A stretch of 64,000 nt of DNA from Sulfurimonas sp. HSL-1716. GTDB taxonomy: Bacteria > Campylobacterota > Campylobacteria > Campylobacterales > Sulfurimonadaceae. A program made the position numbers and the translations under genes. The stretch covers positions 372,001 to 436,000 of the forward strand of contig NZ_CP147918.1 of the NCBI RefSeq assembly GCF_039645975.1, read 5' to 3'. Shown in pieces: positions 55,494-64,000 of the stretch. How positions within the stretch are numbered: the first letter of the stretch is position 1; each line of letters begins with the position of its first letter. Below the pieces are notes generated by a model. It saw only the letters and a program-made list of their open reading frames with translations, searched no databases and was not told where the DNA came from.

Positions 55494-56012
55494 ATGTTGG
55501 AAAAACTATTTGAACATGGTCTGTGGAGTACAAGATTTGTAGTTTTACTTGCCGTTATATTCGGACTGGTCGGTGCTTTTGCACTTTTTGCCGTGGCAAG
55601 TTTCGATATATACGATACTGCCAAAAAAGTTTTTTTGGCTTACTATAACCATCTGCATCCGGAGAACTTTCATGAGGATGTCGTAGGCGGTATCATAGGT
55701 GCGGTGGATCTTTATCTTATCGGCGTAGTAATGCTCCTTTTCTCCTTCGGCCTGTACGAGCTCTTTATTTCCGATATAGATGCCGCAAAAGAGGATGAGG
55801 AGAGAGAAAACAAGATACTGGCGATACATTCGCTGGACCAGTTGAAAGACAAGATATCAAAAGTGATCGTTATGGTCTTGGTGGTGAGTTTTTTCCAAAG
55901 AGTGGGACACACCGAGTATCATGGGGCATTGGAGATGATGTATTTTGCACTCTCGATCACTGCGGTGAGCGTAGGATTGTATTTTTTAAGTAAAGTAGGA
56001 CATAAGCATTAA
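55494..56012 (+). CDS. YqhA/UPF0114 family membrane protein
   Basis: 172 residues with about three to four membrane helices (FVVLLAVIFGLVGAFALFAV, DLYLIGVVMLLFSFGLYEL, VIVMVLVVSFFQRV). The features ESLRYFE-like start, DLYLIG and FGLYELFIS fit YqhA. The function of the family is unknown. It follows asd by one base and ends in a strong hairpin terminator. Confidence 0.82.
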   Translation: MLEKLFEHGLWSTRFVVLLAVIFGLVGAFALFAVASFDIYDTAKKVFLAYYNHLHPENFHEDVVGGIIGAVDLYLIGVVMLLFSFGLYELFISDIDAAKEDEERENKILAIHSLDQLKDKISKVIVMVLVVSFFQRVGHTEYHGALEMMYFALSITAVSVGLYFLSKVGHKH

Positions 56013-56014
56013 AG

Positions 56015-56050
56015 GAGCACAACTTTAGTTAATTGTGCTCTTTGGCTGTT
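56015..56050 (+). terminator. Rho-independent terminator after the YqhA gene
   Basis: GAGCACAA (56015-56022), loop of ten, TTGTGCTC (56033-56040), then TTTGGCTGTTTT. An eight-pair perfect stem but a broken T-run. It separates the flgPQR-asd-yqhA unit from hemE. Confidence 0.6.
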
Positions 56051-56106
56051 TTAAATAAATGGAGGTTCCCTTCATTTTATGAAATAAAATTAAGGAGAAT
56101 ATTTTT

Positions 56107-57138
56107 ATGAGTAAAATTTTTGTAGACGCATGTCTTGGCAAGGAAACCTCGTATGCCCCTGTCTGGATGATGCGTCAAGCAGGACGTTATCTGCCCGAAT
56201 ACATGGAAGTGCGCGCTCAGGCAGGCAACTTTTTAAACCTTTGTCATGATCCGAAAAAAGCGTGTGAAGTGACGCTTCAGCCTGTCGATATCGTCGGTGT
56301 CGATGCCGCGATCCTTTTTAGCGATATCCTGGTGGTCCCCGATGAGATGGGAATGGATCTCTCTTTTGTAAAAGGGGAAGGGCCTAAATTCGATGATCCT
56401 ATCAGAGATGAAAAAGATCTGGATAGACTTACCGGCGGTGAAGAGGCGGCTTCAAAGCTTACTTATGTCTATGACACTATAAAACTCATTAAAGAGCAGC
56501 TGGCAGAAGATAAAGCACTTATCGGTTTTACGGGTGCACCATGGACGCTTGCCACATATATGATAGAAGGCGAGGGCACAAAGACCTACAATATCTGTAA
56601 AAAGATGATGTACTCCGAGCCGGAGCTTTTGCACAAGATACTTGCAAAAGTGACTGAAGTCGTAAAACTTTATATGGAAAAACAGATAGAGAGCGGGGTG
56701 GACGTCGTTCAGATATTTGACAGCTGGGCAGCGGCTATCGAGCCGGCAAAATATGATGAGTTCTCATGGAAATATATGGTCGAAATAGCAGAGTATCTCA
56801 AAGAGAAATATCCGCATATCCCCGTTATCATGTTCCCTAAAGGGATCCCTGCATTCCTAGATCAAGTGTACGGAAACTTTGATGTTTTCGGTGTCGACTG
56901 GTCGACACCTATGGCGTATGCAAAAGAGAAGCTTGGCGATAAGTATGTGCTACAGGGAAATATGGAGCCGTGCCGTCTTTATTCAAAAGAATCTACCACC
57001 GAATGTGTAGAAGCGCTTCAAAAGATCATGGGCGGAAAACGCCATATATTTAATCTTGGGCATGGGATACTTCCCGACGTCCCGGTCGAGAATGCGAAAC
57101 ACTTTGTAAACGAGTGTCATAGAGTCAGTGGAAAATAA
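56107..57138 (+). CDS. hemE: Uroporphyrinogen decarboxylase
   Basis: 343 residues. The start [19 protein letters not shown] is the signature; later [16 protein letters not shown] and [16 protein letters not shown] are also conserved. It converts uroporphyrinogen III to coproporphyrinogen III in heme synthesis. AAGGAG precedes the ATG by 8 bp. Its end overlaps the radical SAM gene by 11 bp. Confidence 0.98.
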   Translation: MSKIFVDACLGKETSYAPVWMMRQAGRYLPEYMEVRAQAGNFLNLCHDPKKACEVTLQPVDIVGVDAAILFSDILVVPDEMGMDLSFVKGEGPKFDDPIRDEKDLDRLTGGEEAASKLTYVYDTIKLIKEQLAEDKALIGFTGAPWTLATYMIEGEGTKTYNICKKMMYSEPELLHKILAKVTEVVKLYMEKQIESGVDVVQIFDSWAAAIEPAKYDEFSWKYMVEIAEYLKEKYPHIPVIMFPKGIPAFLDQVYGNFDVFGVDWSTPMAYAKEKLGDKYVLQGNMEPCRLYSKESTTECVEALQKIMGGKRHIFNLGHGILPDVPVENAKHFVNECHRVSGK

Positions 57139-58078
57139 GACCGTTTTTGGTCCGATCCATTCACGAAGGTTCGGAAGCTCTTTAGGCGTCGATCTCTCTC
57201 CGGCGTTTAAACAATGTAACTTCGACTGCCTTTACTGTGAACTTACTCCAGCTGCAACGATAGATAAACAGACAGATGTCGTAAGTGTACAGACGATCAT
57301 AAAAGATCTGAGCATTGCGCTTGAAGAACACCGCAACATAGACGTCATCACGCTTACGGCAAACGGTGAACCTACACTTTACCCTTATCTGGATGAACTT
57401 GTCGATGAGATAAAGAGGATAAAAGGCGCTAAAGAGATACTTATCCTCACAAACAGTGCGGCATTGATAAACGAGAAGATATTTCATACGCTTTTAAAGC
57501 TCGATCAGGTAAAGCTTTCCCTTGATGCAGTGACGCTTGAAACCTTTAAAAAAATAGACAGACCGCATGAGGGTATAGATATCGATACTCTCATCAGCAG
57601 GGTGCAGGAGTTTTCGCGCTGTTTTAAAGGCAAGCTTTTCATAGAAGTACTTTTTGTTCACGGGCTCAACGACACGAAAGAGGAAGTAGAAGCTTTAAAC
57701 GAAGTTTTGAAAACTCTCGAACATATACAGCGCATAGATCTTGGAACCATAGACAGACCTCCGGCATATCCCGTTCAGGGGATAAGCTACGGCGAGCTGT
57801 TCGAGATAGCCCGCATATTTGATGCCTCTCTTCCCGTACATATAGCTTCACGCACCCATGCAGAAAGCTGCATCGGCAGCTACGGTAATGATGAGATCAT
57901 CAATATGCTCGACAAGCGTCCGCTTACTTTTGAAGACATAGAACTTCTATTTGACAAAGATTCAAAAACAAGGCTTGAAAAGCTGATAAAAAACGGTGAA
58001 ATAACCGTAAAAAAAGTCGGAAATCTTGAGTTTTTAATACCATTGGGAAATCTAAAAAGAAAACGTCAAAAATCTTGA
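57128..58078 (+). CDS. Radical SAM protein of uncertain role
   Basis: 316 residues from GTG 57128. The cluster motif is CNFDCLYCE (CxxxCxxC), preceded by [19 protein letters not shown], a conserved start in this COG0731-like group. Core elements [16 protein letters not shown] and [16 protein letters not shown] resemble wybutosine-type (TYW1-like) and other tRNA/cofactor enzymes; no bacterium uses wybutosine, so that role is not implied. Coupled to hemE by the overlap. Confidence 0.85.
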   Translation: MENKTVFGPIHSRRFGSSLGVDLSPAFKQCNFDCLYCELTPAATIDKQTDVVSVQTIIKDLSIALEEHRNIDVITLTANGEPTLYPYLDELVDEIKRIKGAKEILILTNSAALINEKIFHTLLKLDQVKLSLDAVTLETFKKIDRPHEGIDIDTLISRVQEFSRCFKGKLFIEVLFVHGLNDTKEEVEALNEVLKTLEHIQRIDLGTIDRPPAYPVQGISYGELFEIARIFDASLPVHIASRTHAESCIGSYGNDEIINMLDKRPLTFEDIELLFDKDSKTRLEKLIKNGEITVKKVGNLEFLIPLGNLKRKRQKS

Positions 58079-58119
58079 CAATTAAGTTTGTTTAACATAT
58101 AATTGCGGCTCATAAATAT

Positions 58120-58194
58120 TCCGGATTAGCTCAGCGGTAGAGTAGGTGACTGTTAATCACTTGGTCACTGGTTCGAATCCAGTATCCGGAGCCA
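58120..58194 (+). tRNA. tRNA-Asn (anticodon GTT)
   Basis: 75 nt. Acceptor TCCGGAT/ATCCGGA, discriminator G, encoded CCA. Anticodon stem GGTGA/TCACT, loop CTGTTAA, anticodon GTT. First of a three-tRNA cluster. Confidence 0.95.
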
Positions 58195-58203
58195 CATTTT
58201 TAT

Positions 58204-58279
58204 GGCCAATTAGCTCAGTCGGTAGAGCAAGTGACTGAAAATCACTGTGTCCTTGGTTCGATTCCGAGATTGGCCACCA
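58204..58279 (+). tRNA. tRNA-Phe (anticodon GAA), copy 1
   Basis: 76 nt. Acceptor GGCCAAT/ATTGGCC, discriminator A, encoded CCA; anticodon stem AGTGA/TCACT, loop CTGAAAA, anticodon GAA. The D and T arms are identical to those of copy 2, but the acceptor stem differs. Confidence 0.95.
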
Positions 58280-58310
58280 CTACAACTAGAAATCACTTTC
58301 TAAATTTTAT

Positions 58311-58386
58311 GGCTCGTTAGCTCAGTCGGTAGAGCAAATGACTGAAAATCATTGTGTCCTTGGTTCGATTCCGAGACGAGCCACCA
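58311..58386 (+). tRNA. tRNA-Phe (anticodon GAA), copy 2
   Basis: 76 nt. Acceptor GGCTCGT/ACGAGCC, discriminator A, encoded CCA; anticodon stem AATGA/TCATT, loop CTGAAAA, anticodon GAA. Compared with copy 1, changes in both stems are paired compensatory changes, so both should fold. A T-rich stretch follows at 58388-58395. Confidence 0.95.
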
Positions 58387-58738
58387 CTTTTTTTTAAGCT
58401 CTTTTAATTTAATCATATAAGATCATATCACTTGACAAGAATAGAACTGATACACTAAACAAGAGCGTTTTTTTAGAAGATTTAAAAATGTAGAGCCGAG
58501 ATATTTTAAAAGAACAGAATTGCATAAAAGTACAAGATTATTTTTACGCTAAATCGCTATCATGTAATAATCTTAACCGGCTATATAAAAAGTTTTTAGC
58601 CAAATTTGTGATATTATGTTGCTTTGTTTGTATTTTTATACTCTTTAATCGTTTTGTCTTGATGCTGTTATATTTATGCCAAAAGTATGACAGTCAATAT
58701 TTTTTTAAACAGTAAAACCTACGTATAAAGGTCTTGTT
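58387..58738. other. Intergenic region between the tRNA cluster and the sensor diguanylate cyclase
   Basis: AT-rich, no gene seen. A run of eight T at 58388-58395 probably ends the tRNA transcript. GGCTA (58579-58583) and TAGCC (58597-58601) could form a weak hairpin. AAAGG at 58728-58732 is the ribosome-binding site of the following gene. Confidence 0.5.
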
Positions 58739-60676
58739 ATGAAAAAGTATAGTGAAAATAACGGCTCCTATAAAAAACTGCTCAAAGCTCCGTATCAGCT
58801 TATCATTATTATGGTGATCGTCGTTATCATCGTCACAAATACTTCTATCTACGGTTTATACAAGATCGGATTTGAACAGCAGAGAAAACGTTTGACGGAA
58901 ATTGTTCAAAGCGAAGCGGTGATGATAGATGCTATCATAAATTACCAATTGAAAATGGATAATATAGATGCTTTGTCCGACAAAATATCAAAAGCCCAAT
59001 CCGAAGCGATCGTTTTAAAAAAGCTTATGTACGCACATGAGAAATTCGTCGGTTTTGGCGACACCGGCGAATACACTCTGGCAAAACTCGACAAGAACAC
59101 AATACACTTTTTACTGAGTCACCGTCATAACGAAGTTGACAGGATGGACTCCATTACCATAGACTCCAAGCTTGCCGCACCTATGCGTGAGGCGCTTCAC
59201 GGTAAAAGAGGCAGTCTCGTCGGTCTTGATTACCGCGGCAGTACGGTTTTAGCGGCATATGAACCGATAAAAAGTCTGGGATGGGGTATCGTCGCAAAAA
59301 TAGATCTTTCGGAGATACAGGCTCCATACATACAAGCTGCGGAGTACGGTTTCTTTGGAAGTATAATCCTTATCATAATAGGCAGTGTCATAGTCTTGTT
59401 CTTTACGCATCCTCTTATCAAGGAGATCGAAGAAAGCAGACAATACAACCGTATGCTTTTTACAAAATCTCCTATGGGATTGGTTTTAACCGATATGAAG
59501 GGCAATATGCTCGATGTCAATCCCGCTTTTTTGAATTTGACCGGATATACGTTAGAAGAGGTCTTGAATATGACGTATTGGGAGATTACCCCTAAAAAAT
59601 ATGCGTCTCAAGAACATGAACAGCTCAGTAAACTTTTAAATGAAGGAAACTACGGCCCATATGAAAAAGAGTATATACATAAAAACGGTCATCTTGTAAA
59701 TGTCAGGCTTTCTGGATGCCGGCTGCAAAGAGACGGAAAAAGTTTTATATGGTCGAGCGTTGAAGATATTACTGAAAAAAAACGCTACGAGATCGCACTA
59801 AAAGAGGCTTCACTTGTATTTGAACATACGCATGAAGGTATCGTAATAACAGATGCGGATGTCAATATCATAAGGGTCAACAGCACTTTTACAAAGATCA
59901 CCGGCTATACGTTTGAAGAGGTGGCCGGAAAGAACCCCAACTTTTTGCAGTCGGGAAAACATGATGACGATTTTTACAAAAAGATGTGGGATACGATCAA
60001 TGCCAAAGGTACCTGGTACGGTGAGATAAACAACAGACGCAAGAGCGGTGAAAGTTTTACTACGCTGCAGAGTATTACGGCCGTCAAGAACGAAGACGGC
60101 AGCATAAGCGGCTATGTATCGGTATTTTCCGATATCAGCGAAAGAAAAAACAATGAGTTGAAACTGGCTCATCTCGCAAGTCATGATACGCTGACATCAC
60201 TGCCAAACAGGATGCATTTTAACGATAATCTCGAACAAGCCATCAAGATGGCAAAACGGCGCAAAAACAAGATAGGGATACTTTTTATAGATCTCAATCG
60301 TTTTAAAGAGGTCAACGATACGTTGGGCCATGAGATAGGAGATCATCTTTTAAAAGAGGTTGCCAAGCGTCTTTTGGAGTGCGTGAGAGAGGATGATACC
60401 GTCTCCAGACTCGGAGGAGATGAGTTCGCAGTCATTCTAACGGAAATAAAAGAATCTCAAGACAGCCTGAATATCGTGAAAAAGATTATGCATGGCGTAG
60501 AAAGACCGGTTTATATTTACGAGCATTTTTTAGCGCCTTCGCTCAGCATAGGTATAAGTATCTATCCCGAAGATGGAGAAGAGCGCAGTGTATTGCTCAA
60601 TAATGCGGATAAAGCGATGTATATGGCAAAACAGAAAAGAGAAGAGAGATATGAATTCTATAAAAAAGATCTTTAA
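58739..60676 (+). CDS. Membrane-bound sensor diguanylate cyclase (CACHE-PAS-PAS-GGDEF)
   Basis: 645 residues. Membrane helix at about 19-41, a periplasmic dCACHE/sCACHE-like domain to about 200 (FVGFGDTGEYTLAKLD, HGKRGSLVGLDYRGSTVLAA, SLGWGIVAKIDLSEI), a second helix at about 200-222, two PAS domains (about 235-350 and 360-475) and a C-terminal GGDEF domain with active SRLGGDEF and I-site REDD five residues before it. It should sense a small ligand outside the inner membrane and make c-di-GMP. Confidence 0.93.
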   Translation: MKKYSENNGSYKKLLKAPYQLIIIMVIVVIIVTNTSIYGLYKIGFEQQRKRLTEIVQSEAVMIDAIINYQLKMDNIDALSDKISKAQSEAIVLKKLMYAHEKFVGFGDTGEYTLAKLDKNTIHFLLSHRHNEVDRMDSITIDSKLAAPMREALHGKRGSLVGLDYRGSTVLAAYEPIKSLGWGIVAKIDLSEIQAPYIQAAEYGFFGSIILIIIGSVIVLFFTHPLIKEIEESRQYNRMLFTKSPMGLVLTDMKGNMLDVNPAFLNLTGYTLEEVLNMTYWEITPKKYASQEHEQLSKLLNEGNYGPYEKEYIHKNGHLVNVRLSGCRLQRDGKSFIWSSVEDITEKKRYEIALKEASLVFEHTHEGIVITDADVNIIRVNSTFTKITGYTFEEVAGKNPNFLQSGKHDDDFYKKMWDTINAKGTWYGEINNRRKSGESFTTLQSITAVKNEDGSISGYVSVFSDISERKNNELKLAHLASHDTLTSLPNRMHFNDNLEQAIKMAKRRKNKIGILFIDLNRFKEVNDTLGHEIGDHLLKEVAKRLLECVREDDTVSRLGGDEFAVILTEIKESQDSLNIVKKIMHGVERPVYIYEHFLAPSLSIGISIYPEDGEERSVLLNNADKAMYMAKQKREERYEFYKKDL

Positions 60677-60737
60677 CTCAAATAATAGCTTGTTTGCATT
60701 ATCATTTCATTATATGTAAAAGAGGAGATTTCTATTT

Positions 60738-61583
60738 ATGGTAAAAGTAGCGGCTATTCAGATGAGTATGGGTGAGAACAAGAGTGCAAACGTCGAAAAA
60801 GCCGTAAAACTGGTGCGAACGGCCGCAAAAGAGGGTGCTAATATTATCCTTCTGCCCGAACTTTTCGAGGGGCTGTATTTTTGTAAAGATATGGATAAAG
60901 AGTATTTTGCATGGGCCAGAGAAAGAGAAGATAATCCGCTGTTAAAAACTTTTTCAGCTTTGGCAAAAGAGTTGCATGTGGTACTTCTTGTCAGTTACTT
61001 TGAAAAGAGCGGTGATGAGTATTTTAACTCTTTGGTCGTTATGGATGCCGACGGAGCGGAACTTGAAAACTACCGCAAGACCCATATACCTGATGGCCCT
61101 GGATATGAGGAGAAGTTCTACTTTAAACCCGGTGATACGGGATTTAAAGTCTGGGATACGGCATACGGCCGCATAGGTGCGGGGATATGCTGGGATCAAT
61201 GGTTCTGCGAAACGGCGCGTGCGCTTGCTTTAAAGGGTGCGGAGCTGATATTTTATCCGACAGCGATCGGAAGCGAGCCTGAGATACATGTAGATTCCAA
61301 AGAGCATTGGCAGCGTGTCCAGATGGGACATGCAAGCACAAACCTCGTTCCCGTAATCGCAGCTAACAGATACGGGAAAGAGAAAGGAGAAAGCTGTACT
61401 CTTGATTTTTACGGTTCCTCTTTTATAACGGATAGTTCCGGAAAGAAGATCGCTGAAGCTCCGCGTGATAAAGAGGAGATAATCTATGCGGAGTTCGATC
61501 TGCAAAAAAACAGAGAATTTCAGGATTACTGGGGTCTTATACGCGACAGACGCCCTGAGTGTTACGATGATCTTGTAGAGTGA
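60738..61583 (+). CDS. aguB: N-carbamoylputrescine amidase
   Basis: 281 residues of the nitrilase superfamily. The Glu-Lys-Cys triad is visible: E41 in LLPELFEGLYF, K in NYRKTHIPDGPGY and C in GAGICWDQWFCE. The segments RKTHIPDGPGYEEKFYF and ICWDQWFCETARAL match AguB closely rather than other amidases. It converts N-carbamoylputrescine to putrescine, the agmatine route to polyamines. aguA is not adjacent. AGAGGAG precedes the ATG. Confidence 0.92.
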   Translation: MVKVAAIQMSMGENKSANVEKAVKLVRTAAKEGANIILLPELFEGLYFCKDMDKEYFAWAREREDNPLLKTFSALAKELHVVLLVSYFEKSGDEYFNSLVVMDADGAELENYRKTHIPDGPGYEEKFYFKPGDTGFKVWDTAYGRIGAGICWDQWFCETARALALKGAELIFYPTAIGSEPEIHVDSKEHWQRVQMGHASTNLVPVIAANRYGKEKGESCTLDFYGSSFITDSSGKKIAEAPRDKEEIIYAEFDLQKNREFQDYWGLIRDRRPECYDDLVE

Positions 61584-61622
61584 TTTTAAAGTAAAATAAG
61601 AAGTTTTATATGAAAGAAAGTC

Positions 61623-61655
61623 CCTTCAATGTGAAAAGGGGAAACACATTGAAGG
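61623..61655 (-). terminator. Terminator of the porin gene
   Basis: CCTTCAATGTG (61623-61633) and CACATTGAAGG (61645-61655) form a perfect 11-pair stem with an 11-base loop. On the minus strand the stem is followed by ACTTTCTTTC, a T-rich tail, so it most likely ends the porin transcript; the plus-strand side is not T-rich. Confidence 0.75.
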
Positions 61656-61664
61656 AACAAATAA

Positions 61665-62837
61665 TTAGAATGCTATTTGTGCAGTAAGCATATACTCGTT
61701 GCCGTTTACGCTTGCATTAGAGCCTGTACCGCTTTCGTTGTCTTTAGTGATAACGTTTGCAACCCATTGAATGTTTTTATTCATATCCCATGCTGCACCG
61801 CCGATATATGTACGGTTAGCGTATTCCGTAGTACCTGACACTTCTTTAGGAGTCCATTTGTCGTAACGGCCGAATACATGGTATTGGTTTCTTTCACCCA
61901 TACGAGCATCGAAGTTCACACTGTAACCGTCACCGGCATATACAGATACTGCGCTTCCGCTTGCCGTGTCGTTTGATTGGATGTATTGAGCAGCGACTAG
62001 TAACGGCTCAGTGTTAAATACAGTATGTACACCGATATAGTCTAGATCGTTTCCGTCAGATCCGTGTTTTGTATTGTGTTTACCGTAAAGTGAAGCATCC
62101 CAATATGTTTTCTTTGTATCTTTTGTATTGTTGCCAAGAACATGGAATGTAAGTCTTGCTTCATAATCCATACCTTTTTTTGCTGCATAATAAGTACTGT
62201 CATTAGAACCTTGTGCCGCATGGTAACCTTCACCGTTGTAGACACCGATCTCAGTTGAAACATATTTCGTATTAGTTTTGAAATCGACACCAAGGTCTGC
62301 AGAACTGTCAAGATGCGCACCGTTACCTTGCTCAGCGAACGTTTCTAAGATATTACGGTAATGCCAAGAGTGACCCTCTGCATAATCCAACCAAGTAGTA
62401 TGTGATTGACCGATCTCTACGCCTGTGTTTGGAAGAATTTTATCTAAGTAAAGATAAGCATACTTGATACGCATAGTTTTATCTCCGTCTCTGCTTGTTG
62501 TATCTAAAGTGATACGGAAATAATCTTTAGGATTTTCTAAAAGATGAGCTTTTACCTGGAAGTACATACGTCTTAATTCAAATTGACTTTCGTCCGGCTT
62601 TGTAGAATTGTGTGTTCTGTAATCAGTATTTTGGTATCCTACATATGCTAGCATACTAAAGTCAAGTTTGCCTGATTTAGTGAACAGAGAAGTTGCTTTT
62701 GGCATTTCGATCGCAGTACGACCTTCGCCGCCTTTTGTGAAAACTTGACCGTTCGAGTCTGTATAGAATTGAGCATCTGCAGATGCAACTGTTGCGATTG
62801 ACAATGCTGCCAATGTAGATAATACTATTTTTTTCAT
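61665..62837 (-). CDS. Outer-membrane porin, OprO/OprP-like
   Basis: 390 residues with a signal peptide (cleavage after ASA, residue 20) and a beta-barrel ending in phenylalanine (YMLTAQIAF). Segments FELRRMYFQVKAHLLENPKDYF, IGQSHTTWLDYAEG and YANRTYIGGAAWDMNKNIQW resemble the OprO/P (phosphate-selective porin) group. No positively charged ladder can be seen from sequence, so selectivity is unknown. Strong codon use and a strong terminator suggest high expression. Single-gene unit. Confidence 0.82.
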   Translation of the reverse strand: MKKIVLSTLAALSIATVASADAQFYTDSNGQVFTKGGEGRTAIEMPKATSLFTKSGKLDFSMLAYVGYQNTDYRTHNSTKPDESQFELRRMYFQVKAHLLENPKDYFRITLDTTSRDGDKTMRIKYAYLYLDKILPNTGVEIGQSHTTWLDYAEGHSWHYRNILETFAEQGNGAHLDSSADLGVDFKTNTKYVSTEIGVYNGEGYHAAQGSNDSTYYAAKKGMDYEARLTFHVLGNNTKDTKKTYWDASLYGKHNTKHGSDGNDLDYIGVHTVFNTEPLLVAAQYIQSNDTASGSAVSVYAGDGYSVNFDARMGERNQYHVFGRYDKWTPKEVSGTTEYANRTYIGGAAWDMNKNIQWVANVITKDNESGTGSNASVNGNEYMLTAQIAF

Positions 62838-63003
62838 TTTTGAATCTCTCCTGTTTTTGTTACCGACATTTTAAAATCTAAAGATTACATAACGGTTACA
62901 TAAAGACTGCGGTTAACACTCTGTTATCCTTATATATGTAAGCGTTTATGTTGTGGAACTTTTTTTGCTTTATTTGTCTAGATGCTTTAAAGAAGGGATG
63001 TAG

Positions 63004-63804
63004 ATGGAAATTGTACTGCAGAACAATCTCATTTTGATCCGTACCGATTTTAATACATTGAATCAGGAATGGATAAGAAGCTTTTTGATAGAACACTCGA
63101 AAAACATGCTCTTTTTGCCCAGAGCCGTTTTGGTGTTTCAAAACCAATCCCTGGTGGAAAGCCGAAAAGAGTTCTTAGAAGAGCTCGGTTCTTATCATGC
63201 CAAAAAACATGATCTTTCGCAGGAGTTTTTTAAAAGGTCGCTGCTCAAACTAAAAAACAAACCGATAAAGATAGAACTTTTAAGTATGCAGGATATCCAG
63301 GCCGTAAGCGTAGAGTTATACGCAAGAGACAGGTATACCGTAGACATCTCTTTGTTTTACCCTAATTCATGGGTTATGAGCTTTTTAATAGGACAGTTCG
63401 GCATATATGTATTAAACACTACCGACAGTTCCATATCTCTGGATGTCAGCGATTCGAGATCAAGGACAATGCTCGAGCGTGTGCTGAACAAAAAAAATGT
63501 CCTGCATTATGAGATTCAGTACAGTTATGACAGCGATTTTTTGCGGCGTCTGTATAACGGCTTTTCCATGTTTGATTATGATGAGCACAGTGATGAGAAC
63601 ATCGATCAGATGATTCACTTCTACAATGTTTTGGAGTGTCCCGTAGGGGCGTCATTGGATACCATAAAGAAAAATTACAAGAAACTTGTACGGGTATATC
63701 ATCCGGACCGAATTTTTCATACGAGCCCCACTATGCTCGATCATTATACGGAGAAGTTTCAGCTTCTTCAAGAAGCGTACAGTGCACTCAAGATCGTCAG
63801 TTAG
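63004..63804 (+). CDS. J-domain protein
   Basis: 266 residues. The C-terminal 60 are a J domain (LECPVGASLDTIKKNYKKLV, HPD motif in RVYHPDR). The N-terminal 200 residues are mixed alpha/beta and not recognised; there is no membrane segment. It lacks the G/F region and zinc domain of DnaJ, so it is a specialised Hsp70 co-chaperone. Its stop overlaps the convergent gene by four bases. Confidence 0.85.
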   Translation: MEIVLQNNLILIRTDFNTLNQEWIRSFLIEHSKNMLFLPRAVLVFQNQSLVESRKEFLEELGSYHAKKHDLSQEFFKRSLLKLKNKPIKIELLSMQDIQAVSVELYARDRYTVDISLFYPNSWVMSFLIGQFGIYVLNTTDSSISLDVSDSRSRTMLERVLNKKNVLHYEIQYSYDSDFLRRLYNGFSMFDYDEHSDENIDQMIHFYNVLECPVGASLDTIKKNYKKLVRVYHPDRIFHTSPTMLDHYTEKFQLLQEAYSALKIVS

Positions 63805-64000
63805 ACATAAGGCGGTTCAAATCCTTGGATCAGATCGTTTGGCGAGATGTTTTTTAACAGGATAGAAAAATCATCGGCACAGTAAAGTGCGAGATTGGGA
63901 CTTTGGCTGTGTTGCAGTTCGTTTGAGAATCCGCGTTTTGAAAAAAGCAGAACTTTGTTGGGAGTTATCCCGAGTTTATTGCATTTTTCCAAAAGTTTGT
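63801..64000 (-). CDS. C-terminal end of an unidentified protein (partial)
   Basis: About 65 residues, open to the end of the window; the start is outside it. The sequence (ITPNKVLLFSKRGFSNELQ, then NDLIQGFEPPYV at the end) resembles the C-terminal DUF234-type part of some archaeal-type AAA ATPases, a loose resemblance only. Convergent with the J-domain gene. Confidence 0.5.
   Translation of the reverse strand, partial: KLLEKCNKLGITPNKVLLFSKRGFSNELQHSQSPNLALYCADDFSILLKNISPNDLIQGFEPPYV

Noticed and set aside
57128-58078. Radical SAM gene as a wybutosine (TYW1) enzyme
   Set aside because: Wybutosine is not made in bacteria; only the general fold is shared.
58579-58601. Possible hairpin as a regulatory RNA upstream of the sensor diguanylate cyclase
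   Set aside because: Only five pairs with a 13-base loop in AT-rich DNA; expected by chance.

Overview
The window is chromosomal DNA from a member of the Campylobacterota (the former Epsilonproteobacteria), most likely a free-living, Sulfurimonas-like organism. The phylum rests on gene order I recognise from Campylobacter and Helicobacter: nuoN followed by pflA; rpsB-tsf-ABC ATPase-fliR-acidic protein-gmk-tatA-argS; and gyrA-flgP-flgQ-flgR-asd. The genus is a guess. Two large PAS/GGDEF sensors, a monomeric NADP isocitrate dehydrogenase and many housekeeping genes without virulence loci fit a free-living lifestyle.

Layout. 1-7.7 kb: the 3' end of the complex I operon (nuoG tail to nuoN), with short gaps or overlaps, then pflA (flagellar motor). 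10-16.3 kb: miaA, a UbiA-type prenyltransferase probably for menaquinone, two small uncharacterised proteins, ftsW, murG, a DedA protein and bcp. 16.3-17.8 kb: a DUF3373 outer-membrane protein. 18-26 kb: translation, flagellar export and protein export genes (rpsB, tsf, fliR, gmk, tatA, argS) with a very acidic receiver-like protein in the middle. 26-30 kb: flaC, a degenerate GGDEF protein, a YkuD-fold protein, a GNAT enzyme and an NhaC antiporter that lacks a normal start codon. 30.2-32.4 kb: icd with inverted repeats upstream.

32.5-34.75 kb is the one clear accessory region. A roughly 200-nt nested palindrome and an AT-rich spacer precede a three-gene AT-rich operon: a TIGR04255-type protein, a small unknown and a HEPN-like protein. 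It is the best candidate for an undescribed system. Housekeeping genes resume at 34.77 kb (DedA, uvrB), followed by a six-PAS diguanylate cyclase and an unknown coiled-coil protein.

42-49.5 kb: a DUF302-like lipoprotein, small unknowns, tRNA-Arg, a FliL paralogue, the three-gene AmmeMemoRadiSam cluster and amtB-glnB. 49.8-58.4 kb: gyrA, the flagellar set flgPQR behind a sigma-54-like promoter, asd, a YqhA protein, hemE, a radical SAM protein, and tRNA-Asn plus two different tRNA-Phe genes. 58.7-64 kb: a membrane-bound sensor diguanylate cyclase, an N-carbamoylputrescine amidase, a porin, a J-domain protein and the tail of an unidentified gene.

Motility is the recurring theme: pflA, fliR, flaC, flgP, flgQ, flgR and a fliL paralogue are spread among housekeeping operons, as is usual in this phylum. 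No CRISPR array, rRNA gene or insertion sequence with a transposase was seen.
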